DNA of 64,000 nucleotides from Lysobacter_I brunescens (GCF_042677005.1 NZ_JBHTIF010000002.1:62001-126000), one strand, 5' to 3'; shown: positions 1 through 9,328, counted from the first letter of the stretch. Notes: generated by a model from the sequence alone, not told the origin. Made by a program: numbers and translations.

Positions 1-1
1 G

Positions 2-748
2 CTCGTGAACCTGGAGGCCGTCGATGCCCCGGCCGGGGTGATGCCGGTGGTGCTGGGCAGCGGCTGGCCGGGCGTGCTGCTGCACGAAGCCGTCGGCCAC
101 GGCCTGGAAGGCGACTTCAACCGCAAGGGCACCTCGACCTACGCCGGCCGCATCGGCCAGCGCGTGGCCTCGCCGGGCGTGACCATCGTCGACGATGGCA
201 CCCTGCCGGGCCGCCGCGGTTCGCTCAACGTCGACGACGAGGGTACGCCGACGCGCTGCACCACGCTGATCGAGGACGGCATCCTCGCCGGCTACATGCA
301 GGACACCCACAACGCCCGGTTGATGGGCGTGGCGCCGACCGGCAACGGCCGGCGCGAGTCGTTCGCGCACCTGGTCATGCCGCGCATGACCAACACCTAC
401 ATGCTCGCCGGCCAGGACGATCCCGAGGACATGATCCGCTCGGTGAAGAAGGGCCTGTACGCGGTGAATTTCGGCGGCGGCCAGGTCGACATCACCAGCG
501 GCAAGTATGTCTTCTCCGCGACCGAGGCCTATCTGATCGAAGATGGCAGGATCACCGCGCCGGTGAAGGGCGCGACCCTGATCGGCAACGGCCCGGAGAC
601 GATGCAGCGAGTGACGATGATCGGCCACGACCTCGCCCTGGACGATGGCGTCGGCACCTGCGGCAAGGACGGGCAGAGCGTGCCGGTCGGCGTGGGCCAG
701 CCGTCGCTGCTGATCGATCAGCTGACGGTGGGCGGGACGAAGGCGTGA
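2..748 (+). CDS. tldD: Metalloprotease TldD, C-terminal part (cut by window start)
   Basis: This is the C-terminal half of TldD, which pairs with PmbA (TldE) in a cytoplasmic heterodimeric zinc protease that degrades unfolded peptides and processes some modified peptides (family knowledge). The reading frame is open from the first base, so the true start lies upstream. The zinc-binding HEAVGH motif is visible near the left edge, followed by the conserved GCPTRCT-like segment (EGTPTRCTTLIEDG) and the C-terminal GKDGQSVPVGVGQP. The partner gene pmbA follows at 1359 with only darP, on the other strand, in between. Nothing looks broken. Confidence 0.95.
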   Translation, partial: LVNLEAVDAPAGVMPVVLGSGWPGVLLHEAVGHGLEGDFNRKGTSTYAGRIGQRVASPGVTIVDDGTLPGRRGSLNVDDEGTPTRCTTLIEDGILAGYMQDTHNARLMGVAPTGNGRRESFAHLVMPRMTNTYMLAGQDDPEDMIRSVKKGLYAVNFGGGQVDITSGKYVFSATEAYLIEDGRITAPVKGATLIGNGPETMQRVTMIGHDLALDDGVGTCGKDGQSVPVGVGQPSLLIDQLTVGGTKA

Positions 749-774
749 GGCGGTCCGCGTCAACGCCGACGGCA

Positions 775-1338
775 TCAGTCGGCGTCGTCTTCCGCGTCGC
801 CCTCGCCATCCGCGTCGTGCGACTCCGCGAAGAGTTCGCGCAGCTCGCGGAACAGTTCGCGGAACGCATGCGGCGGCTTGTTCTTCAGACGCTCCTCGTG
901 CGCGTTGCGCGCGAGCTGGCGCAGGTGCTGGCGGTCGGCGGTCGGGTAGGCGTCGAGCAGCTCGGTCAGCGCCGCGTCGCCGTCGGCCATCAGGCGCTCG
1001 CGCCAGGCTTCGGCGCGATGCAGCATCGCCGCTTCCACGCGCGCCGCATTGCCGTTGACGTCGAGCGCATCGCGGATCGCCTCCAGCGTCTCGTCGTCCT
1101 CGCGACGCATCTGCTTGGCCAGGAACTGCAGCTGGCGCTTGTGCGCCCCGTGCGACGTGATCCGACGGGTTTCGTCGATGTGGGGAACGAGGCGCTCGGG
1201 CACGGGCAGTTTCGACACCTGCTGCGCCGTCATTTCGGACAGCTGCCGCGCCAGATCGAGCACTTCAAGGGCCTCCCGCCGCTGCTGGCTGCGGCTGGGG
1301 GACAGGAACTCACCGGTTTCGGGATCTTTTCCACGCAT
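775..1338 (-). CDS. darP: Ribosome-associated protein DarP (YjgA, DUF615)
   Basis: DarP/YjgA binds late 50S ribosomal assembly intermediates in E. coli (family knowledge). The 187-residue product has the family's RGKDPETGEFLSPSRSQQRR opening, the PVPERLVPHIDETRRITSH segment and a charged helical remainder. The ORF can be extended seven codons to 1359, but homologues begin at the Met of MRGKD, so that start is preferred. The gene sits between tldD and pmbA on the opposite strand and its 5' end nearly abuts the pmbA start, so their promoters overlap each other's genes. The C-terminus ends in a run of acidic residues (DADGEGDAEDDAD). Confidence 0.92.
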   Translation of the reverse strand: MRGKDPETGEFLSPSRSQQRREALEVLDLARQLSEMTAQQVSKLPVPERLVPHIDETRRITSHGAHKRQLQFLAKQMRREDDETLEAIRDALDVNGNAARVEAAMLHRAEAWRERLMADGDAALTELLDAYPTADRQHLRQLARNAHEERLKNKPPHAFRELFRELRELFAESHDADGEGDAEDDAD

Positions 1339-1358
1339 AGTGGACACAGGATAAAGCA

Positions 1359-2738
1359 TTGAACGCCATCGATTCTCCTCTTCCCACGCAGGCCGCCGTC
1401 GGCGGCGACGGCCAGGCCCGCCTGGATCGCTTGTCCGAGCTGGCCCGGGACCTGCTGGCGCGCGCGCGCCAGCACGGCGCCAGCCAGGCCGAAGTCAGGT
1501 GCGACGAGGGGCGCGGCCTCGACGTCAACGTGCGCATGGGCGCGGTCGACAGCGTGGAATCCACCCATGACCGCAGTATCGGCGTCACGGTCTACTTCGG
1601 TCAGCGCAGGGGCAGCGCGAGCACCGCCGACCTGCGGCCGGAGAGCCTGGAGGCCACGGTCGCCCAGGCCTGCGCGATCGCGCGCCATACCGAGGACGAC
1701 CCGGCCTCCGGTCTGGCCGACGCCGACCGCATGGCCACCGACCTGCGCGAATTCGACAGCTGGCACCCCTGGGCGCTGGATGCCGATGGCGCGATCGACT
1801 TGGCACTGGCCTGCGAAGCCGCCGGCCGCGAGGCCGACGCGCGCATTTCCCTTTCGGACGGTGCCAGTGTCTCGACCAAGGACTCCGTGGGCGTCTATGC
1901 CAATTCCCACGGTTTCCTCGGCCGCGAGCGCGATACGGTGCACAGCATCTTCTGCAGCCTCATCGCCGGCGAGGGCGACGGCATGCAGCGCGACTACTGG
2001 TACAGCACCGCGCTGGCCCGAGAAGACCTGGAATCGCCCGAGGCCATCGGTCGCCGAGCCGCCGAGCGCACGGTCGAGCGCCTCGAACCGCGGACGCTCG
2101 CCACCGGCGACATGCCGGTGCTGTTCCAGGCCGAGGTGGCGCGCTCGCTGATCGGCCAGCTGCTCAACGCCGTGTCCGGCGGCGCCCTCTACCGTCGCGC
2201 CAGCTTCCTGCTCGACAGCATCGACACGCAGGTGCTGCCCGGCTGGTGCCGCCTGCGCGAACGGCCCTTCCTGATGCGCGGCCTGCGCTCGTCCTCGTTC
2301 GATGCCGAAGGCGTGGCCACGTGCGAATCCGACCTGGTCAGCGACGGCATCCTGCGTCGCTACCTGCTGGACAGCTACTCGGCGCGCAAGCTGGGCCTCC
2401 AGAGCACCGGCAATGCCGGCGGCGTGTTCAACCTGGAGGTCGACGCGAATGCCGGCGATCTGCGCGACCTGATGCGGGGGATGGGCAACGGCCTGCTGGT
2501 CACCGAGCTGATGGGGCAGGGCGTGAACGCGATCACAGGCGACTACTCGCGCGGTGCGGCCGGTTTCCTGGTCGAGAACGGCGAGATCGCTTATCCGGTC
2601 GACGGCATCACCATCGCCGGCAACCTGCGCGACATGTACATGGCGATCGAAGCGATCGGCAGCGACATCGACCCCCGCTCCTACATGTCGGTGGGATCCA
2701 TCCTTGTTGGCCGGATGACCGTCGCAGGCGGCGTTTGA
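1359..2738 (+). CDS. pmbA: Metalloprotease PmbA (TldE)
   Basis: PmbA/TldE is the non-zinc partner of TldD in the TldD/E protease (family knowledge). The 459-residue product matches the family length and has the typical segments SKDSVGVYANSHGF-like (about residue 168-183), the central RSLIGQLLNAVSGGALYR and the C-terminal VNAITGDYSRGAAGFLVENG. The start is a TTG codon preceded by an AGG about eight bases upstream. No closer ATG gives a better N-terminus. With tldD upstream, both halves of the protease are encoded within 3 kb. Confidence 0.95.
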   Translation: MNAIDSPLPTQAAVGGDGQARLDRLSELARDLLARARQHGASQAEVRCDEGRGLDVNVRMGAVDSVESTHDRSIGVTVYFGQRRGSASTADLRPESLEATVAQACAIARHTEDDPASGLADADRMATDLREFDSWHPWALDADGAIDLALACEAAGREADARISLSDGASVSTKDSVGVYANSHGFLGRERDTVHSIFCSLIAGEGDGMQRDYWYSTALAREDLESPEAIGRRAAERTVERLEPRTLATGDMPVLFQAEVARSLIGQLLNAVSGGALYRRASFLLDSIDTQVLPGWCRLRERPFLMRGLRSSSFDAEGVATCESDLVSDGILRRYLLDSYSARKLGLQSTGNAGGVFNLEVDANAGDLRDLMRGMGNGLLVTELMGQGVNAITGDYSRGAAGFLVENGEIAYPVDGITIAGNLRDMYMAIEAIGSDIDPRSYMSVGSILVGRMTVAGGV

Positions 2739-2826
2739 CGTTTATCATCGTCGGGCGCGCTTGGCATGGCGCGCCAGGCACGACGCCAGCGACATTCATC
2801 CATCCACCGACCGGGGAGCCCCAGAC

Positions 2827-3216
2827 ATGTCCGATTTCGATCAATACACTTCCGCACCGGGCGCGCCGTCCGGGTCGCCCGGTGCCGAAGAGCGCCAGAT
2901 GGGCATGATCGCCCACCTGAGCGTCTTGAGCGGCATCATCATCCCGTTCGGCAACATCATCGCGCCGCTGGTGATCTGGCAGATCAAGAAGGACACCATG
3001 CCCTTCGCGGCCGACCAGGCCAAGGAAGCGCTGAACTTCAACATCACGATGGTCATCGCCGGCATCATCTGCTTCCTGCTGACCTTCGTCCTGATCGGCC
3101 TGATCCTGGCCCCGATCGTCGGCATCGCCTGGCTGGTGCTCACCGTGATGGCCGGCATCAAGGCCAACAACGGCGAGGCGTATCGCTACCCGTTCGCGTT
3201 GCGCCTGATCAGCTGA
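2827..3216 (+). CDS. DUF4870 membrane protein (first copy)
   Basis: A 129-residue membrane protein of the DUF4870 (Tic20-like) family, function unknown. After a short polar N-terminus come three hydrophobic segments (roughly residues 28-50, 70-95 and 100-115). The family hallmark FAADQAKEALNFN lies between the first two, and the C-terminus is YRYPFALRLI. The ATG at 2827 has a good GGGGAG site eight to ten bases upstream; an upstream in-frame start at 2761 lacks one. A strong terminator follows. A second DUF4870 gene lies 2.9 kb downstream. Confidence 0.88.
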   Translation: MSDFDQYTSAPGAPSGSPGAEERQMGMIAHLSVLSGIIIPFGNIIAPLVIWQIKKDTMPFAADQAKEALNFNITMVIAGIICFLLTFVLIGLILAPIVGIAWLVLTVMAGIKANNGEAYRYPFALRLIS

Positions 3217-3241
3217 TCGCCTCCTGCATCCCGCACCATGG

Positions 3242-3273
3242 AGACCCCCGGCCTGCCGGGGGTCTTTCGTTTT
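3242..3273 (+). terminator. Rho-independent terminator after DUF4870
   Basis: A perfect 10-bp stem (3242-3251 pairing with 3256-3265) with a CCTG loop is followed by TTTCGTTTT. It sits 25 bases after the DUF4870 stop codon and before the DUF1800 gene, so it should separate the two transcription units. Confidence 0.9.
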
Positions 3274-3352
3274 GGGGATCACCGGTGCGGGCCCGGGTCA
3301 ACTCGGCCGGCATCGACGCGTTTCCGGAAGGGTCTCCGAACGAGGGCCCGAC

Positions 3353-4789
3353 ATGGCGACGCACGCGACCCTGCAGACCGCCGCACTGAACCGCTTCGGC
3401 CTAGGGGCGATGCCTGGCGACCGCGACCGCGTGCTCGATGCGCGCGACTGGCTGCGTGCACAGCTGCGGCCCGTGCCGCCACCCAGGATGTTCGACGGGC
3501 TGCCCGGCAGCGTTGCGCTGCTGCGCCGGCAGACGGCCTACCGGCTCGCGCGCCGCGCCGAGCGCAACGACGACAGCCCGGCCAGCAACGATGCTGGCGA
3601 CGACACCCCCCCGGGCGCGATGCAGCAGGCGCTGCGCCGCGATGCGATGGACGACATCGCCGCGCGTTATCGCCATGCCGCCATCACCGACCGCCCGTTC
3701 GTCGAGCGGCTGGTGCATTTCTGGTCGAACCATTTCGCGATCTCGATCGACAAGAACAGCGCGCGGCTGCTCGCGGCGCCGATGGAGCGCGAGGCGATCC
3801 GCCCGCACGTGCTGGGCAATTTCCGCGACCTGCTGCTGGCCGTTGAGACGCATCCGGGCATGCTGCTGTATCTCGACAACGCCGCGTCGGTCGGCGAAGA
3901 GTCGATGCTGGTCCGGCGCCAGCAGCGCCGCGCCGCACGCCGTGGCGATACCGACGGAACGCCGCGCCGGCTCGGCCTCAACGAGAACCTCGCGCGCGAG
4001 ATCCTCGAACTGCACACGCTGGGCGTCGACGGCGGCTACGCGCAGCAGGACGTGGTCGAACTGGCGCGCGCCATCACCGGCTGGGGCACGCCGTTGCCGC
4101 GCGAGTGGGACAGCGCCACGTCCGCCTATGTGTTCCGTCCCGGTGCGCACGAGCCCGGCGCGCGCACCGTCCTCGGTCGTCGCTATGCCGAGGACGGCGA
4201 GGCGCAGGGACGCGCGATCCTGCGTGATCTCGCCCTGCATCCGGCGACCGCGCGGCATCTCGCGTTCAAGCTCGCGTGGCACATGGTCGCGGATGCGCCG
4301 CCGCCTGCGCTGGTCGAGCGCATGGCCGCCGCCTACCTGCGCAGCGGCGGCGAACTCGGCGCGCTGTACGCGGCGATGATCGACGACGACGCGGCCTGGT
4401 CCGGCGAAGCGCGCAAGTTCAAGACGCCGCAGGATTTCCTTGTGTCGGCGCTGCGCGCAGGCGGCGTCGCGCTCGAACGACGCCCGCAGGCCCTCGTGCG
4501 GCTGCTGCAGGGGCTGGGCCAGCCGGCCTTCATGCCGCGCTCGCCGGCCGGGTTCCCCGACACCGCCGACGACTGGGCCAGCGGCGACAGCCTGCGCAAG
4601 CGCGTGCAGGCCGCCGGCCTGCTCGCCGATCACGTATCCGATGCGCGTGCGCCGCAGGCCATCGCCCTCGATGCGCTCGGCGCCGATGCCGTGGCAGGCC
4701 TGCTCGGCGACAGCCTGCGCCGTGCCGGCTCGCCGCGCGAGGCCATCGCGCTGCTGTTCTCCAGTCCCGCGTTCCAGTGGAGGGTGTGA
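3353..4789 (+). CDS. DUF1800 domain protein
   Basis: A 478-residue DUF1800 family protein, biochemical role not established. The family features are clear: LNRFGLGA near the N-terminus, RLVHFWSNHFAIS around residues 119-131, and the central LNENLAREILELHTLG block with ITGW. DUF1800 genes are almost always paired with a DUF1501 gene, as here, and the pair is presumed to act in the cell envelope. The ATG at 3353 has a GAGGG upstream and gives the family N-terminus (MATHATLQTAALNRFG); an ORF start at 3272 adds residues not typical of the family. The stop codon overlaps the DUF1501 ATG by one base, so the two are translationally coupled. Confidence 0.92.
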   Translation: MATHATLQTAALNRFGLGAMPGDRDRVLDARDWLRAQLRPVPPPRMFDGLPGSVALLRRQTAYRLARRAERNDDSPASNDAGDDTPPGAMQQALRRDAMDDIAARYRHAAITDRPFVERLVHFWSNHFAISIDKNSARLLAAPMEREAIRPHVLGNFRDLLLAVETHPGMLLYLDNAASVGEESMLVRRQQRRAARRGDTDGTPRRLGLNENLAREILELHTLGVDGGYAQQDVVELARAITGWGTPLPREWDSATSAYVFRPGAHEPGARTVLGRRYAEDGEAQGRAILRDLALHPATARHLAFKLAWHMVADAPPPALVERMAAAYLRSGGELGALYAAMIDDDAAWSGEARKFKTPQDFLVSALRAGGVALERRPQALVRLLQGLGQPAFMPRSPAGFPDTADDWASGDSLRKRVQAAGLLADHVSDARAPQAIALDALGADAVAGLLGDSLRRAGSPREAIALLFSSPAFQWRV

Positions 4790-5988
4790 TGCACCACGCG
4801 CATGATCTCAACGAGCATGCTCCCGACGAGCATGAGCAGAAGACGCGCCTCGTGATGTCGCGTCGCCGTTTCCTCGCAGCCCTCGGCGGTGCGACCGCGT
4901 CGCTCGCAGTGTGGTCGCATGGGGCCTGGGCCGCGCCGATGTCCGCGCCGCGCATGGTCGTGGTGCTGCTGCGCGGTGCGATGGATGGCCTGCACCTGAT
5001 GCCGCCACGCGATGATCCGCATTACCTCCGTGCGCGCGGCGCGCTGGCGGTGCAGGGCGCGAAACCGCTGGACGGCAGCTTCGGTTTGCATCCGGCGCTG
5101 CCGTTCGCACACGACCTGTTCGCGCGCCGGCAACTGCTGCCGCTGGTCGCGGTCGCGCCGCCGTATCGCCAGCGTTCGCATTTCGATGCGCAGGATTGCC
5201 TGGAGAACGGCACTGCTGCGCCCGGCGGGCGTCGCGATGGCTGGATCGGTCGCTGCGTCGAGGCGATGACCGGCGCCGAAGGCGTTGCCATCGCGCAGGT
5301 GATGCCGCTGGCGATGCGCGGTTCCACGCGCGCCGACATCTGGTCGCCGCCGCTGCCGCGCGATCCCTCGGCGATGCTCATGCAACAGTTGCAGGCGCTG
5401 TACGCCGAGGACGCGCGTCTGGCGCCGGCCTTCGCCGATGCGATGCAGGCGCAGGACATGGCCATGGGTACGGGCACGGCGGGTGCGTTCCGCCTCCCGG
5501 ATGCGATGTCGGCCGCCGCACGCAGGCTGCAGGGCACGGACGGCGCGCGCATCGCCTTCGTCGAGGACACCGGCTGGGACACGCATCGCGGCCAGGAAGC
5601 CGCGCTGGCGCGCAAGTTCGGTGAACTCGATGCCGGGCTGCGCGCGCTGCACGACGGCCTGGGCGAGGACTGGCGCAGCACTGTCGTCCTGGTCGTCACC
5701 GAGTTCGGTCGTACCGTGGCCGCGAACGGCAGCAGCGGCACCGATCACGGCGTCGGCGGCATGGCGCTGCTGGCTGGCGGCGCGGTGCGTGGCAGCCGCA
5801 TCGCCGGTAACTGGCCCGGCCTGGCCACGGCCGACCTGCAGGACGGTCGCGACCTGCGCGCGACCACCGACCTGCGTGCGGTCTTCAAGGGCGTCCTGCT
5901 CGGGCACCTGGGCCTGCGCGAATCGGCGGTCGAGTCGCATGTCTTCCCGGACAGCCGCAGCGTGCGGCCGTTCGACGGCCTGGTCTGA
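4789..5988 (+). CDS. DUF1501 protein with Tat signal
   Basis: A 399-residue DUF1501 protein, a family in the alkaline-phosphatase/sulfatase-like fold with unknown substrate. The N-terminus carries a twin-arginine signal (SRRRFLAALGGATASLA, about residues 23-39, then AWAAP), so export as a folded protein to the periplasm is expected. Conserved blocks include VVLLRGAMDGLH, the DTGWDTH motif and VVTEFGRTVAANGSSGTDHG near the C-terminus. The start at 4789 (TGATG overlap with the DUF1800 stop, GGAGGG upstream) is much better than the long 5' extension of the same frame. Confidence 0.92.
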   Translation: MHHAHDLNEHAPDEHEQKTRLVMSRRRFLAALGGATASLAVWSHGAWAAPMSAPRMVVVLLRGAMDGLHLMPPRDDPHYLRARGALAVQGAKPLDGSFGLHPALPFAHDLFARRQLLPLVAVAPPYRQRSHFDAQDCLENGTAAPGGRRDGWIGRCVEAMTGAEGVAIAQVMPLAMRGSTRADIWSPPLPRDPSAMLMQQLQALYAEDARLAPAFADAMQAQDMAMGTGTAGAFRLPDAMSAAARRLQGTDGARIAFVEDTGWDTHRGQEAALARKFGELDAGLRALHDGLGEDWRSTVVLVVTEFGRTVAANGSSGTDHGVGGMALLAGGAVRGSRIAGNWPGLATADLQDGRDLRATTDLRAVFKGVLLGHLGLRESAVESHVFPDSRSVRPFDGLV

Positions 5989-6144
5989 GGTGTTCCATCC
6001 GGGCGTGATGGTGGTGGGCATGCCACCCATGACCTTCGTTGGGTGCCTTCCGGTGCATGGTCCCGGCGCGATTCGGGCGCATCCTGATCCTGCGCCGGGT
6101 GTTCCGGCGCGCAGTCCGGGGGCGATCCCCGGGAGGAATGCACG

Positions 6145-6597
6145 ATGAACGACGTACTGGAAGCCCATGCCGGCATGTCCGGCGAATCCGACGCCAGCGC
6201 CCGCAACTGGGCCGCAGGCGCGCACCTCGCCGCGATGGGCGCGGCGTTCCTGACCAGCTGGTCGGCCGGCATCGCCGGCGCGGTGGCGGCGTTCGTGGTC
6301 TGGCTGATCGTCCGCGATCGTCATCCGTTCGCGGCCGCGCATGCGAAGGAAGCGCTGAATTTCAACCTCAGCATGCTGCTGTACGCGCTGGCGGCCTGCG
6401 CGCTCGCCGTGGTGCTGGTCGGCGCGACGATCTTCACCCTCGGGATCGGCGCGATCGTCACCGTCCCGGCCGGCCTCGCGCTGCTGGCGGCGGCGGGCGT
6501 GATCGCGGTGATGTGGCTGCTGTGCAGCATCATCGCCACGGTCAAGGCGTTCAATGGCGAGGACTACCGCTATCCGCTGACGTTCCGCCTGTTCTGA
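6145..6597 (+). CDS. DUF4870 membrane protein (second copy)
   Basis: A 150-residue DUF4870 membrane protein related to the one at 2827. Both share the FAA-x-x-AKEALNFN block and the C-terminal YRYPLTFRLF/YRYPFALRLI. It has a longer, alanine-rich N-terminus and about four hydrophobic stretches. A strong GGGAGG site precedes the ATG. The 156 bases between DUF1501 and this gene show no other feature. A terminator follows, shared with the convergent ispA. Confidence 0.85.
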   Translation: MNDVLEAHAGMSGESDASARNWAAGAHLAAMGAAFLTSWSAGIAGAVAAFVVWLIVRDRHPFAAAHAKEALNFNLSMLLYALAACALAVVLVGATIFTLGIGAIVTVPAGLALLAAAGVIAVMWLLCSIIATVKAFNGEDYRYPLTFRLF

Positions 6598-6628
6598 GGC
6601 GCGCGGCGCCCGCTGACGAAAGACCCGG

Positions 6629-6664
6629 GGCCGGTGCCGCGATGCGGTGCCGGCCTTTTCGTTT
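6629..6664 (+). terminator. Terminator between DUF4870 and ispA
   Basis: A 12-bp stem, including two G-U pairs (6629-6640 with 6644-6655), with a GAT loop is followed by TTTTCGTTT. It lies between the convergent DUF4870 and ispA genes. The opposite strand has a weaker TCTTTCG run, so limited two-way function is possible. Confidence 0.8.
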
Positions 6665-6675
6665 CCGGATGTCGC

Positions 6676-7578
6676 TCAGTGGCTGCGTTCGACGACCATG
6701 CGCGCCAGCTCGGCCAGCGCCGCCGCGTCGTCGCCGAAGGGCGCGATCGCGTCCGCCATGACCCCGCGCAGATCGGCCAGTCGTGCGCGCGAGCCGTCCA
6801 CGCCGAGCAGGGCCGGGAAGGTCGCCTTGTTCTGCGCCACGTCCTTGCCGGCGGTCTTGCCGAGGGTGGCGCTGTCCGCCTCGATGTCGAGCAGGTCGTC
6901 GCGGATCTGGAAGGCAAGGCCCAGGGCTTCGGCATAGCGATCGAGCGCGGCCTGCGTCGTGATGTCCGCGCCGCCGGCCAGTGCGCCCAGGCGCACCGCG
7001 CAGCGCAGCAGGGCGCCGGTCTTCATCGCATGCAGGCGTTCGAGTTCCGCCAGGCCGATGTCGCCGCCGCGCCCGGTGGCATCGATATCGAAGGCCTGCC
7101 CGCCGCACATCCCCAGCGCACCGCTGGCGGTGGCCAGTTCGCGCACCATCGCGATCCGCACCTCGGCCGGCGCCGGGGCGTCGGCCAGTTGGCGGAAGGC
7201 CAGGGTCTGCAGCGCATCGCCGGCGAGGATCGCGGTCGCTTCGTCGAAGGCCACGTGCACCGTCGGCTGGCCGCGACGCAGGGCGTCGTCGTCCATCGCC
7301 GGCAGGTCGTCGTGGACCAATGAATAGGCGTGGATCAGTTCGACCGCGCTCGCCGGTGCGTCGAGCGCGGCATCGCTGGCGCCGAGCATGCGTCCGGTCG
7401 CATAGACCAGCAGCGGGCGCATGCGCTTGCCGCCGAGCAGGGCGGCATGGCGCATCGCGGCCTGCAGGCGGGTGTCGCCGAGGGCATGCGCGCGCAATGC
7501 CTGTTCCAGCACATCGTCGGCGCGCTGGCGCCAGTGGGCGAGGGCGGTCGCGATGTCCGCCGGAGGCGGCTCACGCAT
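6676..7578 (-). CDS. ispA: Farnesyl diphosphate synthase IspA
   Basis: IspA condenses IPP with DMAPP and GPP to give farnesyl diphosphate for isoprenoid, quinone and undecaprenyl synthesis. The 300-residue product has the first aspartate-rich motif DDLPAMDDD (residues 90-98), the second DDLLD (227-231), GGKRMRP (49-55) for substrate binding and the KTAGKD segment. The start codon overlaps the end of xseB by eight bases, the usual xseB-ispA arrangement. A dxs gene, often next in this cluster, is not downstream here. Confidence 0.96.
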   Translation of the reverse strand: MREPPPADIATALAHWRQRADDVLEQALRAHALGDTRLQAAMRHAALLGGKRMRPLLVYATGRMLGASDAALDAPASAVELIHAYSLVHDDLPAMDDDALRRGQPTVHVAFDEATAILAGDALQTLAFRQLADAPAPAEVRIAMVRELATASGALGMCGGQAFDIDATGRGGDIGLAELERLHAMKTGALLRCAVRLGALAGGADITTQAALDRYAEALGLAFQIRDDLLDIEADSATLGKTAGKDVAQNKATFPALLGVDGSRARLADLRGVMADAIAPFGDDAAALAELARMVVERSH

Positions 7579-7843
7579 CGGCGAAGGGCTCGGCGCCGTC
7601 GGGCTGTTCCGGGTCGGTGAGCAGGCGCACGCGCAGTTCGGCGTGTTCGAGGGCCTGCTGGCAGCGGCGGTAGAGGCCGACGCCGCGCTCGTAAGCGCCG
7701 AGCGACTCCTCCAGGCTCATCTGCCCCTGTTCCATCTTCTCGACCAGCTGTTCCAGCGCGTCGAGCGACTGTTCGAAGTCTGCCACCGGCGAGCGGTCCG
7801 CTGCGGTCTCGGAGGTGGCGTCGGATGCGGTTTTTCGGGCCAT
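7571..7843 (-). CDS. xseB: Exodeoxyribonuclease VII small subunit
   Basis: XseB is the small subunit of exonuclease VII, which degrades single-stranded DNA together with XseA. The 90-residue product has the family core FEQSLDALEQLVEKMEQGQM, then SLEESLGAYERGV and the C-terminal helix with CQQALEHAELRV. The ATG at 7843 is preferred because the same frame upstream is only a shadow of tilS. It overlaps ispA by eight bases. The gap to tilS is 47 bases. The xseA gene is not in this window. Confidence 0.93.
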   Translation of the reverse strand: MARKTASDATSETAADRSPVADFEQSLDALEQLVEKMEQGQMSLEESLGAYERGVGLYRRCQQALEHAELRVRLLTDPEQPDGAEPFADA

Positions 7844-7890
7844 GGCGGTGGAGTGTAAGGGGTGAGGGCGACTGCCGACAGGGGGACGCG

Positions 7891-9252
7891 TCACGTCCCG
7901 GCGGTTTCGTGGTCGCGTCGCAGCGTCCAGACCAGCGACGCATCGTGTGCCTGCATCCAGAGGTCGAAACCTGCCGAACGGATGCGGTCGCCGGCTGCGA
8001 GCAAGGTGCCGTCGTCGGTCCTCAGCAGCGGCATCCGCGAGCGGTGCCACGGGGCGATGTCCATGTCCTGCAGCACGTGCTTGAGGCTGTGATGCTGCGG
8101 TCCGCGTCCGGGCAGCAGGATGCGCTCGCCGCCCTGGCGCGCATGCACGCGCAACGGCGTGGGGAAGCGCGCGACGCCCTCCAGTCGCAGCGTGTCGCCG
8201 TTGGGCAGGGCCAGTGGCGCGCTGCCGTCCCATGCGCAGGACCAGTCCTTCGGCAGGTCGTGGTTCCCGTCGACGGCATGCAGCGCATCGCGCCAGCGGC
8301 GGATCTCCACGCCGTGCCAGGCGAAGCCGGGCAGGCGGTCGTGGACCTCGTCTCTGGGTGCGAGCAGATCGGCCTCGATGCGCGCGACGCCTTCGGCCGG
8401 CAGTGGCGGCCAGCCGAGGGTCGACACCCAGTGGCGGAACAGCCGCGCGCGCCGGGCAGGCGAGAGCAGTCGCAATGCCGCGATCGACAGCCCCGCGCCG
8501 AATTCCTCGCGCACCGAGGCCAGGATCGCGCCATCGCGTTCGCCGAGGATGTCGCTGGCTTCCGCCGACAGCTGCGCGGCGCGCGACAGCGCGGCATCGG
8601 CATGCGGCCAGCGTTCGCGCAGCAGGGGCATCACCTTCAGGCGCAGGAAATTGCGGTCGAATCCGGGGTCGGCGTTGCTCGGGTCCTCGATCCAGTGCAG
8701 GCCGTGCTGGTCTGCATGCGCGCGCAGCACCGCACGCGGCGTGTCGAGCAGCGGACGCCACATCCAGCCGTTCGCGAAATTCCGCCACGGGCGCATCGCG
8801 GCCAGGCCATCGGGCCCGGAGGCCCGCAGTGCCCGCAGCAGGAAGGTTTCCGCCTGGTCGTCGCGATGCTGTGCCAGCGCCATACACTCCCCCTCGCGCA
8901 GCTCGGCGGCGAAGGCCGCGCGCCGTACCTGCCGCGCCGCCGCTTCCGGCCCCAGCCCGCTGTCGCGCGCCACGTCGACGCGGACCACGGTCAGCGGCAC
9001 CGACCACGCCTGCGCAAGTGTCTCGCAATGCGCCGCCCAGGCATCCGCCTCCGGGTGCAGCCCATGGTGGACATGCACCGCACGCAGGCCGCGTCCGCGT
9101 ACGTCGGCATCCTGCGCGAGCAGGTGCAGCAGCACGGTCGAATCCAGACCGCCGCTCCACGCGACCAGCACCGGGGACGCCACCGTCTGCGGGATCGTCC
9201 GCAGGGTCGTCCGTGAATTCGGCGCGGGGGAGGGCGTCGTGCGGTGAGGCAT
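7891..9252 (-). CDS. tilS: tRNA(Ile)-lysidine synthetase TilS
   Basis: TilS attaches lysine to C34 of the CAU-anticodon isoleucine tRNA, changing its specificity from AUG to AUA; it is normally essential. The 453-residue product has the PP-loop SGGLDST at residues 33-39, the HHGLHPEAD and QHRDDQAETFLLR blocks typical of TilS, RNFLRLKVMPLLRERWP, and a C-terminal domain with LLPGRGPQHHSLKHVLQD. The length is that of the long (E. coli-like) TilS form. It probably begins a leftward unit tilS-xseB-ispA. Confidence 0.95.
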   Translation of the reverse strand: MPHRTTPSPAPNSRTTLRTIPQTVASPVLVAWSGGLDSTVLLHLLAQDADVRGRGLRAVHVHHGLHPEADAWAAHCETLAQAWSVPLTVVRVDVARDSGLGPEAAARQVRRAAFAAELREGECMALAQHRDDQAETFLLRALRASGPDGLAAMRPWRNFANGWMWRPLLDTPRAVLRAHADQHGLHWIEDPSNADPGFDRNFLRLKVMPLLRERWPHADAALSRAAQLSAEASDILGERDGAILASVREEFGAGLSIAALRLLSPARRARLFRHWVSTLGWPPLPAEGVARIEADLLAPRDEVHDRLPGFAWHGVEIRRWRDALHAVDGNHDLPKDWSCAWDGSAPLALPNGDTLRLEGVARFPTPLRVHARQGGERILLPGRGPQHHSLKHVLQDMDIAPWHRSRMPLLRTDDGTLLAAGDRIRSAGFDLWMQAHDASLVWTLRRDHETAGT

Positions 9253-9328
9253 GCCGCCATGCTAGCCGAAGGCTTGTGCGGTGGCTTTGCGGCAGCCGTC
9301 GGGAACGCAGGCTGTCGCTGTCTCTCCG

